Assembly (NCBI GenBank): GCA_013811805.1
Contig: JACCUM010000391.1
Span: forward strand, 1-12,494
Origin: Geodermatophilaceae bacterium
GTDB lineage: Bacteria > Actinomycetota > Actinomycetes > Mycobacteriales > Geodermatophilaceae
DNA: 12,494 nucleotides
Direction: 5' to 3'
The notes under the pieces are model-generated. The model ran no database searches. It was given only the letters and a program-made list of their open reading frames with translations, and was not told the DNA's origin. A program made the position numbers and the translations under genes. Below are positions 1-5,917 of this stretch, in pieces. Within the stretch, counting starts at the first letter, position 1. Every line of letters begins with the position of its first letter.

Positions 1-116
1 GAGACCCGATCCAGTGGCGCGACATCACCCGAGGCATTGCGCTGCAAGGGGTCTACGTCGGGGTTCTGCTGTCGGCGGCGTGGGCCAACTTCACCACCAA
101 GGACATCACCAGCTGA
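1..116 (+). CDS. C-terminal end of a probable ABC-2 type transporter permease (partial)
   Basis: Reading from base 3, an open frame of 37 residues ends at TGA 114-116; its start lies before the window. The visible part is a hydrophobic segment (about residues 11-27, ALQGVYVGVLLSAAWANF) followed by the ending FTTKDITS. A final membrane helix followed by a short charged tail of the form 'F..KDI.S' is typical of ABC-2 exporter permeases that end right after their last helix. That reading is inferred from a short fragment and could be wrong. The gene converges with the lipase-like gene that ends at 125, leaving 8 bp between the two stop codons and no room for a separate terminator. Confidence 0.55.
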   Translation, partial: DPIQWRDITRGIALQGVYVGVLLSAAWANFTTKDITS

Positions 117-124
117 CCCATGGT

Positions 125-928
125 CTAGCGCAGCCGCGCACAGTCCTGGGTGGACAGTGCGACGGGTGGCGTCGCGCGCAGTTGCTCAGCGACTATGCCG
201 GCCACGAGAGGGTCGGTGACCAGGCCGGAGTGGGTGACCCGTGAATCCACGCAGACGCTCTGCACGACGATGCCCAGCGCACCCTCCAGTTGTGCGGAAT
301 CAGGTGGCGTGACGGTCTCGTCCAGGGTCGTCCAGATCGAGACGAACGCTGGTCCGTCGGGTGTCTCGTCGCCGGCATTGAGCTCACGCAGGAGGTCGCT
401 GTCCGGTGCGAGTTGTTGGCAGGCCAGGGGGCAGGCCCCGGGAGCGACATCCTCGGCCAACCCGGCCAGCGTGGTTCCGTGGTGGGGTGCGCCGAGCGTG
501 ACCACCCGCCGGGCCATTCCGTCCCCGCCCAACTCGGTGACCCAGAGCCGCGCGACCAGGCCACCGGCCGAGTAGCCGACGATGTCGACCGATGCGGCCC
601 CGGTCCGCCCGATGACCGCGCTCACCGCCTCGTCCAGAGCTAGCGCCTGCACACGTAGGTCGCCCGTACCGTCGCCGGGCAGCGGAAGGACCGTGACGTC
701 GCGCCCGTCACCTCGCAGCGCTTCGGCCAAGACGTTCAGCCCCCTGGTCGAGCCGCCGAAGCCAGGAACCAGCAGGACCGGCCCCGGTTCGTCCTGGGGA
801 ACGGGCGTCGCCGACGACGTCGAGCCTCGCACGGCCAGGAAGACCGCAACCAGCGTGGCCGCGACCACGATGGCGATGACCCCGAGCAGCAACCGGCGTC
901 GCTGCGGTGCCAGCCCGGCAAACATCAC
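125..928 (-). CDS. Membrane-anchored lipase/esterase-like alpha/beta hydrolase
   Basis: A 267-residue protein with a basic N-terminus (RRR at 10-12) followed by one hydrophobic helix (about 14-33). It is probably an uncleaved anchor or a signal sequence placing the enzyme outside the membrane. The hydrolase domain begins at about residue 47 with the strand-turn VLLVPGFGGS, the oxyanion-hole region of lipases. The nucleophile elbow is GYSAGG with Ser120; the 'APHHGT' motif (147-152) is shared with bacterial class-2 lipases and PGAP1-like hydrolases. Asp203 in 'TLDETV' and His233 in 'VTHSGL' are placed to complete the triad. Cys166/Cys170 and Cys226/Cys263 could form disulfides, which fits export. 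The substrate cannot be told. The start is GTG 928 or the adjacent ATG 925; neither has a strong ribosome-binding site. It lies 32 bp after the methyltransferase gene and may be co-transcribed with it. Confidence 0.8.
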   Translation of the reverse strand: MMFAGLAPQRRRLLLGVIAIVVAATLVAVFLAVRGSTSSATPVPQDEPGPVLLVPGFGGSTRGLNVLAEALRGDGRDVTVLPLPGDGTGDLRVQALALDEAVSAVIGRTGAASVDIVGYSAGGLVARLWVTELGGDGMARRVVTLGAPHHGTTLAGLAEDVAPGACPLACQQLAPDSDLLRELNAGDETPDGPAFVSIWTTLDETVTPPDSAQLEGALGIVVQSVCVDSRVTHSGLVTDPLVAGIVAEQLRATPPVALSTQDCARLR

Positions 929-960
929 GCCATTGTCTGCTGATACCCGTGAAAGCAGCG

Positions 961-1770
961 TCAGTCTCGGGTGTCGCTGTCGCGGGCATAGACGAAATGC
1001 AGCAGGGCGGCGACCTGGCGGTAGGGGTCGCGACGTCCCGCTTCTCGCTCGGCGGCCAGGAGCAGGGCGAGTTCATCCGGCGGTGGTAGTTCGTCGTCCT
1101 CGCGGTGGTCGGTGAGGACGCGCACGCCGTACCAGCCGAAGGGCCGCCAGCCGTCCCCGTGCAGAATCTGGTCGAAGTCCTCGGCGGTATGTGCATGGGC
1201 GGCCAAGCCGAGTCGGTTGGTGTAGTCGCCGCTGCCGAAGGAACCCACTGCGTCGGCCCACTGCCCCCGCAGACCTGGGCGCATCGCCGGGGCCAGGCCG
1301 TTGCGGACCAGCAGCGACAGGGTCGCTCGGGGAGCAGCGACGGTGGACATAGCGCTCAGCAGAGTGCGCACGTCGTCGAAGTAGGGCAGCACTCCATGGC
1401 AGAGGATGAGATCGAAGGGCCCGGGAGCTAGTTCGGCGACAGCTTCTCCCGGGCCTTGCACGAACCGGACCCTCGACCGTAGGTCCGCGGACTCCGCACT
1501 CAGTTCTGACTCGAACAAGGTCAGCAGATCGGCAGAGATGTCCAGTCCGGTGACCTCGTGCCCGGCGCGGGCCAGCAGTAGCGCTTGAGTTCCCTGCCCG
1601 CAGCCGATGTCGAGCACCCTGGCTACGCGCGGTCCCCGTACGGCGAGCAGTTCGGCTAACTGAGCCGCCAACACATGTTGCCGTACAACATCTCTGAGCC
1701 TCCCCAGGACGCCGATCCACGCGTCGACTCCTTCGAGGAACCTCGTGTTGGCCCCGGGGTGGTCGGCCAC
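961..1770 (-). CDS. SAM-dependent methyltransferase, CmoM/SmtA-like
   Basis: A class I (Rossmann-fold) methyltransferase of 269 residues. Motif I is VLDIGCGQG (52-60), the acidic end of strand 2 is 'GLDIS' (75-79), and the motif IV region is 'FDLILCHGVLPY' (119-130). The 'CHxVL' element and the later segments 'GVRVLTDH' (215-222) and 'EREAGRRDPYRQVAALLHF' resemble E. coli CmoM (SmtA), which methylates a carboxymethoxyuridine in the tRNA wobble position. The likeness is from memory, so a tRNA role is possible but unproven; many actinobacterial members have no known substrate. The start chosen is GTG 1770, 16 bp after the dodecin stop. The frame is open to 1845, but that would overlap dodecin and add residues with no family character. 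It probably lies in an operon with dodecin upstream and the lipase downstream. Confidence 0.78.
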   Translation of the reverse strand: MADHPGANTRFLEGVDAWIGVLGRLRDVVRQHVLAAQLAELLAVRGPRVARVLDIGCGQGTQALLLARAGHEVTGLDISADLLTLFESELSAESADLRSRVRFVQGPGEAVAELAPGPFDLILCHGVLPYFDDVRTLLSAMSTVAAPRATLSLLVRNGLAPAMRPGLRGQWADAVGSFGSGDYTNRLGLAAHAHTAEDFDQILHGDGWRPFGWYGVRVLTDHREDDELPPPDELALLLAAEREAGRRDPYRQVAALLHFVYARDSDTRD

Positions 1771-1786
1771 GCGGGCGACGGCTCGG

Positions 1787-1999
1787 CTACTCGTCGTCGA
1801 GCCGGAAACCCACCTTGAGCCCGACCTGGAAGTGCTCGATCGCACCGTCGACGAGATGTCCGCGGATCTCGGTGACCTCGAACCAGTCGAGGTTGTGCAG
1901 GGTCCTGCTGGCCCGGGACATACCGTTACGGATCGCCGGTTCTACGCCCTCGGTGCTGGTCCCGACGATCTCGGTGACCCGGTAGACGTGATCTGCCAT
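1787..1999 (-). CDS. Dodecin (flavin-binding dodecamer subunit)
   Basis: A 70-residue protein with the dodecin pattern: 'YRVTEIVGTS' at the N-terminus, then 'LDWFEVTEIRGHLVDG' (37-52) and 'HFQVGLKVGFRL' (56-67). Trp39 matches the tryptophan that stacks on the flavin isoalloxazine ring and Gln58 the flavin-contacting glutamine. Length and sequence closely match the mycobacterial dodecin Rv1498A as I remember it. Dodecins form hollow twelve-subunit shells that store or buffer flavins such as FMN or riboflavin. The start at ATG 1999 is fixed by a near-ideal AGGAGG six bases upstream (complement of 2001-2010); the frame extends further upstream but lacks such a site. It is the likely first gene of a minus-strand unit with the methyltransferase and lipase. 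Confidence 0.93.
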   Translation of the reverse strand: MADHVYRVTEIVGTSTEGVEPAIRNGMSRASRTLHNLDWFEVTEIRGHLVDGAIEHFQVGLKVGFRLDDE

Positions 2000-2004
2000 G
2001 ACTG

Positions 2005-2011
2005 CCTCCTG
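2005..2011 (-). promoter_or_regulatory. Strong ribosome-binding site of dodecin
   Basis: On the minus strand the sequence reads CAGGAGG followed by six bases and then ATG at 1999. This is the clearest Shine-Dalgarno site in the left half of the window and decides the dodecin start. Confidence 0.8.
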
Positions 2012-2024
2012 TCGAGGGTTGCTC

Positions 2025-2045
2025 GGACCGCGAGGTGTGCGGTCC
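2025..2045. promoter_or_regulatory. Inverted repeat in the dodecin/lipoprotein divergent region
   Basis: GGACCGC (2025-2031) and GCGGTCC (2039-2045) are perfect 7-bp inverted arms around a 7-base loop. It lies about 26 bp upstream of the dodecin start. On the minus strand a TACGTT box (TAnnnT type, complement of about 2054-2059) stands upstream of it, so the repeat could be a hairpin in the dodecin 5' leader or an operator between the divergent genes. No riboswitch class is recognised here. Confidence 0.4.
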
Positions 2046-2106
2046 CTCACGGGCAACGTAGTACCAGCGAACGAGTATTGCGGTGCCTGTACTGACCTGA
2101 CCCGGC

Positions 2107-3036
2107 ATGATCGGCATCATGCGGAAGCGGACCGGATTTGTCGCCGCACTCCTCGCCGTACTCACGATCTTGTCTGGGTGCGCGTCGGTTGCCGACTCCG
2201 GTCCTGCTGACCGTAGCTCCGACGGGGCCCGAGATTCCGCGGAGCCGACGGCGCCGGTGGCGACCCCGGCCGTACCGGGGATGCGCGGGCAGGCCGTACG
2301 ACTGCGCACCGACGCCGCAGTGGGCGGCCAGTTCCAGACGCGGATCACCAACACCAGTTCCGAGGTGTTCATGGTGCTGGGAGTCAGCCTCGACTCGCCT
2401 GGCTTCGAGCGGCTGCCCTTCGCCGGCCGTGCGGCAACGTTCCACCCCGGGGCGACGATCGACCTCCCGACGCAGTACGGGTCCGCGTTCTGCGCCGAGG
2501 ACATCCCGGTGGATCCGGCGTTCACCGCCATGCAGGTACAGCGGCCGGACGGAACTACAGAAGAGTTACGGGTTCCGCTCGAGGCTCCCGACGACATCGT
2601 GGATCGGATCCATCAACAGGAGTGCCATGCGGTCGCACTAGCCGCCGCAGTAGAGGTCGATCTCGGCGAGTTCAACAGCGCGGAATTCGATGGAGAGCCG
2701 GTGCTGCGGGCGACGGTCACCCTGACCCGCGGGACGAATAGCGAGGCGATCGCGCTGGTCGGGCTGACTGGCAGTGTGGTCTTCGACCTGCTCTTCGCCG
2801 ATGACAGCGAGCCGCCTCCGTCGATGCCCAGCGACGAGGACGAACTCGCCGTCCCGGTCATTGTGGGCATGACCGGTCGCGGCTGCGATGCGCATGTGCT
2901 CGGCGAGACCAAACAGCCGTTCCTGTTCCCCTTCTATCTCACCTTCGACGGCGGGGAGGTCCAGTACGGCGTCTTGGACGTTTCTCCCGAGCAGCGCGAC
3001 GCCTTGTGGAGCTTCGTCCAAGTTGCCTGCGCCTGA
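2107..3036 (+). CDS. Putative lipoprotein of unknown function
   Basis: A 309-residue frame starting 'MIGIMRKRTGF'. The basic residues, a hydrophobic stretch and a lipobox 'LSGC' (Cys25 from ATG 2107, or Cys21 if translation begins at ATG 2119) mark it as a lipid-anchored extracytoplasmic protein. A Ser/Asp/Pro/Ala-rich linker of about 35 residues follows. The rest is predicted mostly as beta strands, for example 'QFQTRITNTSSEVFMVLGVSL', which suggests one or two immunoglobulin-like or similar beta domains. There are four further cysteines, possibly paired by disulfides. I recognise no family and propose no function. ATG 2119 gives the more usual signal-peptide length. The stop is only 3 bp from the stop of convergent pobA, so the two mRNAs probably overlap at their 3' ends. 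Confidence 0.8.
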   Translation: MIGIMRKRTGFVAALLAVLTILSGCASVADSGPADRSSDGARDSAEPTAPVATPAVPGMRGQAVRLRTDAAVGGQFQTRITNTSSEVFMVLGVSLDSPGFERLPFAGRAATFHPGATIDLPTQYGSAFCAEDIPVDPAFTAMQVQRPDGTTEELRVPLEAPDDIVDRIHQQECHAVALAAAVEVDLGEFNSAEFDGEPVLRATVTLTRGTNSEAIALVGLTGSVVFDLLFADDSEPPPSMPSDEDELAVPVIVGMTGRGCDAHVLGETKQPFLFPFYLTFDGGEVQYGVLDVSPEQRDALWSFVQVACA

Positions 3037-3039
3037 GGG

Positions 3040-4212
3040 TTACCAGCCGAACGGGAGCCCGGTGTAGTTCTCGGCCAGACTCTGCGCGGCTGCCCGCGAC
3101 GTACTGAGGTAGCGCAGCTGGGCGAGTTGCAGTTCCCGGGCGAACGGGTCGCTGCCCTCGGTGTGCAGCATGGAGGTCATCCACCAGGAAAAGTGTGTAC
3201 ACCGCCAGACCCGGCGCAACGCCGTCTCCTGGTACGCGTCGAGCGGGGACACACCCCTGAAACCGTACGAGGCGATGATCGCGTCGGCGAGCAGCTTGGC
3301 GTCGGCGACCGCGAGGTTCAAGCCCTTGGCGCCGGTCGGCGGCACGATGTGTGCCGCGTCTCCGGCCAGGAACAGCCTCCCGTACCTCATGGGTGCGCTG
3401 ACAAAACTGCGCATCGGGGTGATGCTCTTGTCGAGGACTGGACCGGTCGTCAGTTCCCAGCCCTCGTGTGCCAGCCGGGTGGTCAGTTCGGTCCAGATCC
3501 GGTCGTCGGACCAGTCCTGCAGCGTCTCGTCGAGACTGACCTGGAAATAGAGCCGGCTGATCGACGGGGACCGCATGCTGTGCATCGCGAAACCGTTGGA
3601 ATGCCAGGCGTAGATGAGTTCGTCGGTGGACGGCGGCGCCTGCGCCAGGATGCCGAGCCAGCCGTATGGGTAGTCGCGCTCCCAGCTCCGGCTCGCCGCT
3701 GCCGGGATGGCCGAGCGAGAGATGCCGTGGAACCCGTCGCAGCCGGCGATCAGGTCGCACTGGATCCGCTGCGCGTTGCCGTCGACATCAAGAAAAGTGA
3801 CGGCGGGGCGGTCGGTGTCGATGTCGTGTACGGCGCTGTCGGACACCTCGAAGTACATCGGCTGCCCGGCTCCGAGCCGCGCGGCGACCAGGTCCTTCAC
3901 GACCTCGGTCTGCCCGTAGATCCACACCGAGCGACCACACAGCTCGAGAAAGTCGAGGTGCTGTCGGGTGCCAGGCCACTGCAGATAGATGCCGTCGTGT
4001 CGCAGCCCCTCCCGATCCAAGCGGACGCCGACGCCGTTCTGACGCAGCAACTCAACGGTGCCCTGTTCGAGGACCCCCGCCCGTAATCGCGCTTCGATGT
4101 AATCGCGGGAGCGGTTCTCGAGAATCACGGACTCGATGCCCGCGTTGTACAGCAGGTGGGCGAGAACGAGCCCGGCTGGTCCGGCACCGATGATCGCCAC
4201 CTGAGTACGCAT
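3040..4212 (-). CDS. pobA: 4-hydroxybenzoate 3-monooxygenase (p-hydroxybenzoate hydroxylase)
   Basis: A 390-residue FAD monooxygenase that hydroxylates 4-hydroxybenzoate to protocatechuate with NAD(P)H and O2 in the cytoplasm. It is co-linear with the 394-residue Pseudomonas enzyme. It shows the FAD motif GAGPAG (9-14), the 'CDGFHGISR' FAD/NAD(P)H motif, and 'GDAAHIVPPTGAKGLNLA' containing the counterpart of Pro293. The substrate-site residues are kept: Tyr in 'ELIYAW' (Tyr201), Ser and Arg in 'HSMRS' (Ser212, Arg214), Tyr in 'RLYF' (Tyr222) and Tyr in 'ENYTGLPF' (Tyr385). The coenzyme helix has Asn33, Arg34, Tyr38 and Arg42; Tyr38/Arg42 are the NADPH-type residues, so I infer NADPH use. The start is ATG 4212, which puts the FAD strand at residue 4 and has GGGGAAGG upstream; the frame runs open to 4248. 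It is divergent from the pca operon, which consumes its product. Confidence 0.95.
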   Translation of the reverse strand: MRTQVAIIGAGPAGLVLAHLLYNAGIESVILENRSRDYIEARLRAGVLEQGTVELLRQNGVGVRLDREGLRHDGIYLQWPGTRQHLDFLELCGRSVWIYGQTEVVKDLVAARLGAGQPMYFEVSDSAVHDIDTDRPAVTFLDVDGNAQRIQCDLIAGCDGFHGISRSAIPAAASRSWERDYPYGWLGILAQAPPSTDELIYAWHSNGFAMHSMRSPSISRLYFQVSLDETLQDWSDDRIWTELTTRLAHEGWELTTGPVLDKSITPMRSFVSAPMRYGRLFLAGDAAHIVPPTGAKGLNLAVADAKLLADAIIASYGFRGVSPLDAYQETALRRVWRCTHFSWWMTSMLHTEGSDPFARELQLAQLRYLSTSRAAAQSLAENYTGLPFGW

Positions 4213-4250
4213 GCCTGAGACCTTCCCCGGCCGGAAGTCATTTTCCAACC

Positions 4251-4262
4251 GTTCGTACGAGC
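4251..4262. promoter_or_regulatory. Candidate operator near the pobA start
   Basis: GTTCGTACGAGC has a perfect 8-bp palindromic core (TCGTACGA) and a matching outer G/C pair. It lies about 39 bp upstream of the pobA start, where a -35 to -10 interval could be. An operator role is inferred from position and symmetry only. Confidence 0.35.
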
Positions 4263-4401
4263 TACGGCGATCGCCACCTCCCAGGCGCCAGAAGCCCGGA
4301 GCGGCCGGCTCTGGGAGGCCCGGTCAGCACAGCGCGCGGGTCGCCCGGCTGCTGGACGCGAGGCACACACAATCCCGGCGCGATTCACCGGGCGATCGGA
4401 C

Positions 4402-4413
4402 CGGAACGTTCTG
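4402..4413. promoter_or_regulatory. Candidate operator in the middle of the pobA/pcaH region
   Basis: CGGAACGTTCTG contains the perfect palindrome GAACGTTC (4404-4411) with one further matching outer pair. It is about 200 bp from each divergent start. Its role is unproven. Confidence 0.28.
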
Positions 4414-4511
4414 AAGACTTCGCCGAGTGGAATGCTCTGGACTGGATGGCATCGACGATGACTCCACCGATGGTCCGGTACTGGGCTGACATGTCGGCGA
4501 GGTGACTTGCT

Positions 4512-4530
4512 GGTCCTCGAGGGTAGGACC
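4512..4530. promoter_or_regulatory. Inverted repeat 83 bp upstream of pcaH
   Basis: GGTCCT (4512-4517) and AGGACC (4525-4530) are perfect 6-bp arms around CGAGGGT. It could be an operator upstream of a pcaH promoter or a hairpin in a longer leader. There is no T tract, so a terminator is unlikely. Confidence 0.3.
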
Positions 4531-4602
4531 GGTGGCCCGTCGTAGAGCAGTTGCCGGCGACTCCATAGCCTTGCCTACGACCACAACCCGGCGGTTACTC
4601 CG

Positions 4603-4608
4603 AAGGAG
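4603..4608 (+). promoter_or_regulatory. Ribosome-binding site of pcaH
   Basis: AAGGAG stands 4 bases before ATG 4613 and 10 bases before the in-frame ATG 4619. Neither spacing is ideal, so the true start is one of these two codons. No other start in the frame has a comparable site. Confidence 0.7.
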
Positions 4609-4612
4609 TTCC

Positions 4613-5347
4613 ATGCGCATGTCCCTCTCCTCGGGCGGGGCGGCGCCAACGCAGTTCCGACCGGATCCGGAGGGGACGCATCCGCCGCTGCTCAGCCCGG
4701 ACTATGCCTCCACCCGACTGCGGGCCCCGCTCAAAGCTCCGGTGGACCTGCCGCAGCGGCTGACCGAGCTGACCGGCCCGGTCCTGGGTGAGGGGCTGGT
4801 GCGTCCAGGCGATGCCGATCTCACCCGTGGGTACGCCGAAGAGCCGGTGGGACAACGGATCATCGTCTCGGGGCGACTGCTCGACGGCGACGGACGGCCG
4901 ATCCCGCGCAGTCTGGTGGAGATCTGGCAGGCCAACGCAGCGGGGCGTTATCGCCACGATCGGGGCAACTGGCCGGCACCTCTGGACCCGAACTTCGACG
5001 GGATGGGCCGCACCCTCACAGATGAGCAAGGCCGCTACAGCTTTACGACGGTCAAGCCCGGCGCGTACCCCTGGAGGAACCATCACAATGCCTGGCGCCC
5101 AGCGCATATCCACTTCTCGCTCTTCGGGCGGTCCTTCACCCAGCGGCTGGTCACCCAGATGTACTTTCCCGCCGATCCGCTGTTCGGTCAGGACCCGATC
5201 TTCAATTCCGTACCCGAGGCTGCCCGAGATCGGATGATCGCGGACTTCTCCCTCGCGGACACCCAGCCGGATTGGGCGCTAGCGTTCAGCTTCGACATCG
5301 TGCTGCGCGGCAGCGACGCGACGCCGTTCCAGGAGGGGGGTTCGTGA
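4613..5347 (+). CDS. pcaH: Protocatechuate 3,4-dioxygenase, beta subunit
   Basis: A 244-residue intradiol ring-cleavage dioxygenase subunit. With PcaG it forms the non-heme Fe(III) enzyme that opens protocatechuate to 3-carboxy-cis,cis-muconate. All four iron ligands can be placed against the Pseudomonas beta subunit: Tyr113 in 'GRYRH' (Tyr408), Tyr152 in 'GAYPWRN' (Tyr447), and His165/His167 in 'WRPAHIHF' (His460/His462). Arg162, the conserved active-site arginine (Arg457), and Trp154 (Trp449) are also kept. The family N-terminal domain ('LTELTGPVLGE', 50-60) precedes the beta-sandwich core, and the protein ends in the typical 'FDIVLRG' strand. This is the usual PcaH length. It is the first gene of the operon, and its stop TGA overlaps the GTG of pcaG in a GTGA quartet, which suggests translational coupling and the equal subunit amounts the enzyme needs. 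Confidence 0.96.
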   Translation: MRMSLSSGGAAPTQFRPDPEGTHPPLLSPDYASTRLRAPLKAPVDLPQRLTELTGPVLGEGLVRPGDADLTRGYAEEPVGQRIIVSGRLLDGDGRPIPRSLVEIWQANAAGRYRHDRGNWPAPLDPNFDGMGRTLTDEQGRYSFTTVKPGAYPWRNHHNAWRPAHIHFSLFGRSFTQRLVTQMYFPADPLFGQDPIFNSVPEAARDRMIADFSLADTQPDWALAFSFDIVLRGSDATPFQEGGS

Positions 5348-5913
5348 AGGCGGAAATGCTCAGTACGCCGTCGCAGACCGTCGGACCGTTTCTCTCGATC
5401 GGGCTGACCTGGGAGCAGGGTGAGTTCGTCGTACCCGACGGCACGTCAGGCTCGTTCTGGGTCCGCGGGCGACTTCTCGACGGGGCCGGCGAACCCGTAC
5501 CGGATGGTGTGATCGAGACCTGGCAGGCCGATCCGTACGGAAAATTCAGTCATGCGCTGTTGCCGCTGGAATCCGCGGTCGAGGGCTTCGGTGGTTTCGG
5601 GCGCAGCATGACCGGGCCCGACGGACGGTACGGCGTGCACACGGTGAAGCCCGGCCCGGTCGGCGACGGACAAGGCGGATTCCAGGCACCGCATCTTGAC
5701 GTGTCGGTGTTCGCCCGTGGGCTGTTGCACCGCATCGTCCTACGTATCTACTTCGCTGACGAGGACGAGGCGAACGCCGACGATCCGGTGCTGTCCGCCT
5801 TGCCCGATGAGGGCGCACGAGCGACGCTCATCGCCCAGCCCGACGGTGCCGGCGCCTACACGCTCGACATTCGGCTACAGGGTGACGGCGAAACCGTCTT
5901 CTTCGCGGTCTGA
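5344..5913 (+). CDS. pcaG: Protocatechuate 3,4-dioxygenase, alpha subunit
   Basis: A 189-residue subunit paired with PcaH. It begins 'TPSQTVGPF' (8-16), the N-terminal arm that reaches into the active site, and ends in 'LDIRLQGDGETVFF', matching the Pseudomonas alpha subunit. Thr12, Gly14 and Pro15 of the active-site arm are kept, and Arg125 in 'FARG' matches the substrate-carboxylate arginine (Arg133). Residue 16 is Phe where the Pseudomonas subunit has Tyr. As in other alpha subunits, the four iron ligands are absent; 'PHLDVSVF' keeps only one histidine of the PcaH 'HIH' pair. The start GTG 5344 overlaps the pcaH stop; the in-frame ATG 5356 would give a shorter arm. The next gene begins 4 bp after its stop. 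Confidence 0.95.
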   Translation: MKAEMLSTPSQTVGPFLSIGLTWEQGEFVVPDGTSGSFWVRGRLLDGAGEPVPDGVIETWQADPYGKFSHALLPLESAVEGFGGFGRSMTGPDGRYGVHTVKPGPVGDGQGGFQAPHLDVSVFARGLLHRIVLRIYFADEDEANADDPVLSALPDEGARATLIAQPDGAGAYTLDIRLQGDGETVFFAV

Positions 5914-5917
5914 ACTA

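Larger units (their letters stand above)
4213..4612. other. pobA/pcaH divergent intergenic region (400 bp)
   Basis: No convincing gene lies here; open frames on both strands are short and lack coding character. It must contain the promoters of both pobA and pcaHGBDC, though no consensus -35/-10 pair is obvious. A TAnnnT box (TAGCCT, 4565-4570) is the best -10 candidate for pcaH. Short symmetric elements are present: GTTCGTACGAGC (4251-4262, one mismatched pair), CGGAACGTTCTG (4402-4413, one mismatched pair, perfect 8-bp core) and GGTCCT-7-AGGACC (4512-4530). In other bacteria IclR-type PobR/PcaR or similar regulators bind such a region; no regulator gene is in this window. Confidence 0.6.

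Noticed and set aside
2939..3760. A 273-codon open frame on the minus strand
   Set aside because: It overlaps pobA and the lipoprotein in another frame, is extremely Arg-rich, and has no family character; it is a by-product of high GC content.
4233..4246. GGAA-6-TTCC symmetry upstream of pobA
   Set aside because: Four-base arms only; it is not distinguishable from chance in a 400-bp spacer.
4446..4505. A 19-codon open frame in the pobA/pcaH spacer (MASTMTPPMV...), possible leader peptide
   Set aside because: It has no ribosome-binding site, no run of one amino acid, and no attenuator-like hairpin and T tract after it.
4324..4620. A 98-codon minus-strand frame in the pobA/pcaH spacer
   Set aside because: It would begin inside the pcaH start region, has no ribosome-binding site, and its composition is not protein-like.
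5696..5917. In-frame extension of pcaB into pcaG
   Set aside because: The translation has no PcaB likeness and overlaps conserved pcaG codons.
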